From the NCBI GenBank assembly GCA_007130355.1, contig SLSQ01000332.1, forward strand, positions 1 through 19,073: DNA of 19,073 bases, in the 5' to 3' direction. Below are positions 15,209 to 19,073 of this stretch, piece after piece; position 1 is the first letter of the stretch, and the number at the start of each line of letters is the position of its first letter. The stretch is from Trueperaceae bacterium. Its GTDB lineage: Bacteria; Deinococcota; Deinococci; Deinococcales; Trueperaceae. The translations under genes and the position numbers were made by a program. The notes below the pieces were generated by a model that was given only the letters and a program-made list of their open reading frames with translations, did no database searches and was not told where the DNA came from.

Positions 15209-16202
15209 CGAGAAGGCGCATCGTGAGGGTCTCCATGTCCAGGTCGGCGGCGTCCCCCTCGAAGTTTCGTTGGAGTCGGTGCCGTAGAGCGGGCAGGGCC
15301 ACCGCACGCAGGTCGTCCGCCGCCACCGCGTAGCGCCCTTCCACGAGCGCCCGCGCCTTCGCGGCGAGGACGAGCGCCTGCGCGCCGCGCGGACTCACCC
15401 CGTAGAGCACGTAGCGCTGCACGTCCCCGTCTGCGTCGTCGACGCCGGGTTGGGTGCTGCGAACGAAGTTGGCGACGGCGCGACGCAGGTGCGATGCGAT
15501 CGGTACTTCCCGCGTGAGGACCTGAAGGCGGACGATCGCATCCGGTTCGATCCGGCGTTCGAGCCGGTCGGTCTCAGCCCCCGTCGTGCGTCCGAGGATC
15601 GCGTCCAGGACGTCGACCTCTGGAAAGGGGAGCACGACCTTGAAGAAGAACCGGTCGATCTGGGCCTCGGGAAGGACGTAGGTGCCTTCCATTTCGATCG
15701 GATTCTGCGTCGCCAGCACGAAGAACGGCGACGGCAACTCGTGCCGGTGGCCGGCGACGGTGACGGTGCGTTCCTGCATCGCCTCGAGCAGGGCGGACTG
15801 CGTCTTCGGCGTGGCCCGGTTGATCTCGTCGGCGAGGACCATCTGCGCGAAGATCGGACCGGGTTGGAAGCGCCCCGTGCGGGCTTCGCCGCTCGACCCG
15901 TCGAGCACGACCGTCCCCGTGATGTCGGCGGGCATGAGATCAGGCGTGAACTGAATGCGCGAGAAGTCCATACCCATGACCGTGCCCATGGTGCGCACCA
16001 GCAGCGTCTTCCCGAGTCCGGGCGCGCTCTCGATCAGCACGTGACCGCCGCAGAGGAGCGCGATCAGCATCTGGTCGACCACCTGCGGCTGTCCGACGAC
16101 CTCGTCGTTGATGGCGTCGCGAGCTTGGTGCAACGCCGTGAGTTCGTCTTGGATCCGGTCACGGGCTGGGTCGTCGGCGACGGCGCGCTCGGGTTCGTTC
16201 AT
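15180..16202 (-). CDS. moxR: MoxR-family AAA+ ATPase (MxaR-like)
   Basis: 340 aa from ATG 16202; GAAGGG (16212-16217 on the opposite strand) lies nine bases upstream and supports this start, although the frame stays open further up. Motifs: Walker A ESAPGLGKT (58-66), Walker B MVLADEINRA (121-130), sensor-1 ATQNP (164-168), the arginine-finger region EAQIDRF (179-185) and GVSPRGAQAL near the C-terminus. MoxR ATPases are cytoplasmic chaperones that act with VWA proteins to insert cofactors or assemble complexes; MxaR does so for methanol dehydrogenase. The adjacent DUF58 and VWA genes complete the usual trio. It lies 37 bp downstream of the 492-aa protein gene, so probably in the same operon. 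Confidence 0.93.
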   Translation of the reverse strand: MNEPERAVADDPARDRIQDELTALHQARDAINDEVVGQPQVVDQMLIALLCGGHVLIESAPGLGKTLLVRTMGTVMGMDFSRIQFTPDLMPADITGTVVLDGSSGEARTGRFQPGPIFAQMVLADEINRATPKTQSALLEAMQERTVTVAGHRHELPSPFFVLATQNPIEMEGTYVLPEAQIDRFFFKVVLPFPEVDVLDAILGRTTGAETDRLERRIEPDAIVRLQVLTREVPIASHLRRAVANFVRSTQPGVDDADGDVQRYVLYGVSPRGAQALVLAAKARALVEGRYAVAADDLRAVALPALRHRLQRNFEGDAADLDMETLTMRLLDAALRSAAA

Positions 16203-16239
16203 GCGGGGGTTCCCTTCGTCGGCCAAGGTCCGAACGGCC

Positions 16240-17718
16240 CTACGGCGCGCCGCTGGACGGAAGAAAGTAGCGGTGCACGACGTCGTGGTACCGATCGTCG
16301 AGGACGTCGCGGCCGATCGCGCCTTCGGCGGAACGGGCCCGGTCCGTCGGGGCGTTCGGGTCGATTCGATCGACCGGACCACCGAGAGCGCTGGGCTCGA
16401 CGAGCTCGTCCCCTTCGGATCGGGCGCCGCCCGGATCTGGTGGCGCGTCGGTGAGTTCCACCTCGTCGAGCTCGGCATCCAAGCCTGCGAACGCATCGAT
16501 CGGCTCGTTGCCTTCCCGAGCGAACACGCCGTCGCCCGCGCCGTCTCCAGCTGCGTCGTCGGCTTCGAGCGCGTCGCCGACGACCTCTCCTACGCCTTCG
16601 GCATCCTCGCGGCCCAGGCCGGGGGTCGAAGGGGCGCCTTCGTCGTCGAAGATCCCGCCGTACAGTTGACCGTCGGGGACGCGTTCCTCGCCGCGTGCGG
16701 GCGTTCGGTCGGACGACGTGCCGGGGGCTTCGGCCGCGGTGCGCTCGAGTTCGTCGAGGATGCCGTCGACGTTCGTGGCAGGGGGCATTTCGAGGCGAAA
16801 GTCGAACAACTCCACGGCGTCGGGCTCCGGCTCCGGTGCAGGTTCGGACGCTGCGACGTCCACGTCGTCCTGAGCCGGCGCTTCGCGAAGGCCGGAGCCG
16901 GCCAGATCACGGAGGAGGTCGCCGACGGCGTCGTCGCGCTCCGCAACGGCGCGCTCCAGGTGCTGAAGCAGTTCGTCGACCTCCGTCCGCAAGGCGTCGT
17001 CGTCGAGGCCTTCGCCGTCCATGCGGTCGGCGAGGTCCTGGAACGCCTGACCGACGGCTTGCACGTACGGGTCGTCGTTCTCGGGATCGATTCGATCCAG
17101 CAGGTCCGCGACGCGCCGGACGGCATCGTGCGACACGCGCTCCGTCGACGGCTCGGTCTCGTGACTTGGCGACGACTCGGCACCTACCAGGCTCGTGTCG
17201 GCCGCGGGCGGGACGGGCGTACCTCGCTCCGGAGCTGCGACCGTCGCGGCGAGCGCGGTGCTGAATGCGAGGGCGGGCAGCCAGACGGTCCACCTTCCCG
17301 TCCGGAACGGGACCACGTCGCGCGGACGCAGGTGCGCGGCGCGCTCGGAGGCGTCGGTCAACGCGGCACGCTCTACCGAGGTGCGCGGCCCGCCCGGCCG
17401 AAGCTGCAGCTCGACGGAGGTCGCGAGGCGGTCTTGGAATGCGAGTTCGCGATCGACCTTCGAGGCGAGCCCCACTAGCGTCGGGACCGCCCTCCAGCGT
17501 CTCAACAGGTAGGCGACCGCGACGACGAACGCGGCCGCGATCCCGGCCACGAGCGTGGTGCCCGCTTCGGGCGAGGCGGGCCAGCCGACCCAGCTGGCGA
17601 CCGTACCGATCAGGACGACGACGCTTCCCGCGGAGAGCCCAGCGAGGCCCGCGAGAACGACGGTCCACGCGAACCAGCGACGACGCGCGGCCCGAAGCGT
17701 GCGTAGCAGGCTCGTCAT
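16240..17718 (-). CDS. Membrane-anchored protein with long acidic tail, unknown function
   Basis: 492 aa from ATG 17718, with GAGGGAG (17724-17730, opposite strand) five bases upstream. Three hydrophobic segments (about 17-41, 55-73 and 143-162) are separated by a basic loop with a charged helix. A soluble second half follows, with helical, coiled-coil-like stretches (about 195-280) and then low-complexity Asp/Glu/Ala/Gly/Pro sequence to the end. The layout (membrane head, helical middle, disordered acidic tail) resembles DUF4175-like proteins found beside MoxR operons, but I see no diagnostic motif. The acidic tail could bind cations, which would suit a metal-loading module; this is speculation. 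The gene starts 10 bp after the ABC ATPase stop, in one apparent operon with MoxR. Confidence 0.75.
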   Translation of the reverse strand: MTSLLRTLRAARRRWFAWTVVLAGLAGLSAGSVVVLIGTVASWVGWPASPEAGTTLVAGIAAAFVVAVAYLLRRWRAVPTLVGLASKVDRELAFQDRLATSVELQLRPGGPRTSVERAALTDASERAAHLRPRDVVPFRTGRWTVWLPALAFSTALAATVAAPERGTPVPPAADTSLVGAESSPSHETEPSTERVSHDAVRRVADLLDRIDPENDDPYVQAVGQAFQDLADRMDGEGLDDDALRTEVDELLQHLERAVAERDDAVGDLLRDLAGSGLREAPAQDDVDVAASEPAPEPEPDAVELFDFRLEMPPATNVDGILDELERTAAEAPGTSSDRTPARGEERVPDGQLYGGIFDDEGAPSTPGLGREDAEGVGEVVGDALEADDAAGDGAGDGVFAREGNEPIDAFAGLDAELDEVELTDAPPDPGGARSEGDELVEPSALGGPVDRIDPNAPTDRARSAEGAIGRDVLDDRYHDVVHRYFLPSSGAP

Positions 17719-17728
17719 GATCGCTCCC

Positions 17729-18517
17729 TCACGTTCCTTCCCCGGCGTCGCTCGCCGCTCCGTCCCGCGACCCCAACGCCCGCACCGCCACCCGCGACGC
17801 CTCCCACACCTTCGGATCGTCCGGGTCGCGGGGCCGTGGGACGTGGTCGGCGACCCGGATGTCCTCGACGATCCGGCCGGGTCCCGGGCTCATCACGACG
17901 ATTCGGTCGGCGAGGAAGGTCGCTTCGAGCGGGTTGTGCGTGACGAACACGACGGAGGCGTCGAGATCCTCCCACAGCAGAAGCAGCTCCTCGCGCATGC
18001 GCGAGGCGGTGAGCTCGTCGAGGGCGGAGAACGGTTCGTCCATGAACAACACGTCCGGTCGGATGATCAGGGCCCTCGCGACGGCGACGCGTTGCTGCTG
18101 CCCGATCGAGAGTTGGCGCGGGTAGTCGCCGCCGCGTCCGGCCAGCCCGACCCGCTCGAGCCAGTACGCGACGTCCGCGTCGTGCTTTTCGCGGTTTCGG
18201 CCGTCGAGGACGAAGCGTACGTTGTCGGCGACGCTCATCCACGGTAGCAGGCGGGAGTCCTGGAACATGTAGGAGAGCACCGGCTTCGCGCTGCCGGCAC
18301 GGCCCCGAATGTCGATCGTGCCGCCGTCTGCACGATCGAGGCCGGAGAGGAGGTTGAGGAGCGTGGTCTTGCCGCAGCCGGACGGTCCCAGCAGGCACAC
18401 GAACTCGCCGTGGGCCACGTCCAGGTCGACGTTCTCGAGCGCCATGCGCTCTTCGCCGTCCGAAAGCGCGTAGGTCTTGACCAGGTCGCGGACGCGGATC
18501 GCGGTCGCGTCGCTCAT
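17729..18517 (-). CDS. NitT/TauT-family ABC transporter ATPase
   Basis: 262 aa from ATG 18517, overlapping the permease stop at ATGA. Motifs: Walker A GPSGCGKTT (44-52), Q-loop Q86 in MFQDSRLLPW (84-93), Walker B VLFMDEP (156-162) and H-loop TH194. The signature reads LSIGQQQR (136-143) where LSGGQ is usual, so one signature glycine is Ile. The motif set and length match SsuB/TauB/NrtD-like importers of nitrate, sulfonates, taurine, pyrimidine precursors and similar. The substrate cannot be read from the ATPase; its binding protein is not in the window and probably lies beyond the right edge. Placement in one operon with MoxR suggests a link to the maturation module, or only shared transcription. 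Confidence 0.88.
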   Translation of the reverse strand: MSDATAIRVRDLVKTYALSDGEERMALENVDLDVAHGEFVCLLGPSGCGKTTLLNLLSGLDRADGGTIDIRGRAGSAKPVLSYMFQDSRLLPWMSVADNVRFVLDGRNREKHDADVAYWLERVGLAGRGGDYPRQLSIGQQQRVAVARALIIRPDVLFMDEPFSALDELTASRMREELLLLWEDLDASVVFVTHNPLEATFLADRIVVMSPGPGRIVEDIRVADHVPRPRDPDDPKVWEASRVAVRALGSRDGAASDAGEGT

Positions 18518-19073
18518 CCGACCCCTCCGACCTTGAACTCCGAGCGCCAGCGGAACGCGCGCTTCTGGATCGCGCCCATGATGCCGAGATCGATCACGGC
18601 GAGCACGACCATCATCGTCAGACCGTAGGCGAGGATGCCGGCCATGTTGAAGAATTGGAAGTAGAAGCTGATCTGGTAGCCGACGCCGCTTGTGCGGCCG
18701 AGCAGCTCGCCCAGCACCACCATCTTCCAAGAAAGGGCCAGCGAGCCGCGGGCGGTGCCGATGATGAACGGCATCAGCTGGGGGAACACGACGTTCCACC
18801 AGATCGTCGACCGGTCGCGCCGGAACGCGCGGGCCATCTCGATCAGCTTCGGGTCGATCGCGCGGGTACCTTCGCGGACCGAGACGATGATCGTAGGTAG
18901 GACCGTGATCACCAGCGCGATCCCGAGCGCGCGGTCGGAGAGCCCCAGCAGCAGGTATGCGACCACGAACAGCAGGATCCGAGGCACGGTGAGGGTGAGG
19001 ATCAGCCAACCTTGGAGCAGGTCGTCGACGCGTTTCGAGAGGCCCATGGCGGCCCCGAGCGCGACGCCGGCGG
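18514..19073 (-). CDS. NitT/TauT-family ABC transporter permease (5' end cut by window)
   Basis: The C-terminal part of a BPD_transp_1 permease, about 186 residues visible. The frame stays open to the window edge beyond the ATG at 19047 (upstream codons read AGVALGAA), which looks like the interior of the first conserved block, so the true start is outside. Several hydrophobic segments are present. The EAA-type loop that contacts the ATPase is visible in the middle (KLIEMARAFRRDRSTIWWNV), followed by PQLMPFIIGTARGSL. The stop overlaps the ATPase start (ATGA). It resembles SsuC/TauC/NrtB permeases. Confidence 0.88.
   Translation of the reverse strand, partial: AGVALGAAMGLSKRVDDLLQGWLILTLTVPRILLFVVAYLLLGLSDRALGIALVITVLPTIIVSVREGTRAIDPKLIEMARAFRRDRSTIWWNVVFPQLMPFIIGTARGSLALSWKMVVLGELLGRTSGVGYQISFYFQFFNMAGILAYGLTMMVVLAVIDLGIMGAIQKRAFRWRSEFKVGGVG

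Overview
The window is high-GC bacterial DNA, densely coded, with strong Shine-Dalgarno sites and stop/start overlaps. Almost all of it belongs to two convergent gene blocks around a periplasmic PQQ (quinoprotein) alcohol dehydrogenase. Secreted cytochromes and binding proteins suggest a cell with an active periplasm. Composition and the MoxR/DUF58/VWA block would fit Deinococcota or a similar high-GC lineage, but the sequence alone does not fix the taxon. I saw no tRNA, rRNA, CRISPR array, insertion sequence or integrase.

Plus-strand block (1-9910): the tail of an unrecognised gene; an ABC ATPase and ABC-2 permease overlapping at GTGA; two tandem paralogous secreted cytochromes c (each a Y-x4-D 'secreted repeat' domain plus a CxxCH domain, both 255 aa); a 573-aa PQQ dehydrogenase with the Asp-x-Asp pair typical of lanthanide-dependent enzymes; a perfect 15-bp hairpin; a 693-aa fusion of a XoxJ/MxaJ-like binding domain with a type-1 binding domain of the PQQ-associated ABC family; and, overlapping it, a second PQQ-dehydrogenase-like propeller whose examined cofactor, metal and catalytic positions are all lost.

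Minus-strand block (19073 down to 9915): a NitT/TauT-type ABC permease (cut by the window edge) and ATPase (ATGA overlap), a 492-aa membrane protein with a long acidic tail, a MoxR AAA+ ATPase, a DUF58 protein and a 1460-aa protein carrying two VWA domains. MoxR-DUF58-VWA recalls MxaR-MxaS-MxaC/L, which help load metal and mature methanol dehydrogenase in methylotrophs. The stop codons of the two blocks are 4 bp apart.

Working model (inference): the first ABC pair, with the type-1 domain of the fusion, is a Lut/Ped-like system, the family implicated in lanthanide uptake in methylotrophs and Pseudomonas. The XoxJ-like domain and the dead propeller assist the dehydrogenase, the two cytochromes take its electrons, and the minus-strand MoxR block matures it. 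No pqq biosynthesis genes, TonB receptor or MxaI-type small subunit is visible. The points most worth checking are the altered metal site (Glu to Asp, Asn to Gln, keeping Asp-x-Asp), the dead paralogue, the binding-protein fusion and the double-VWA fusion.
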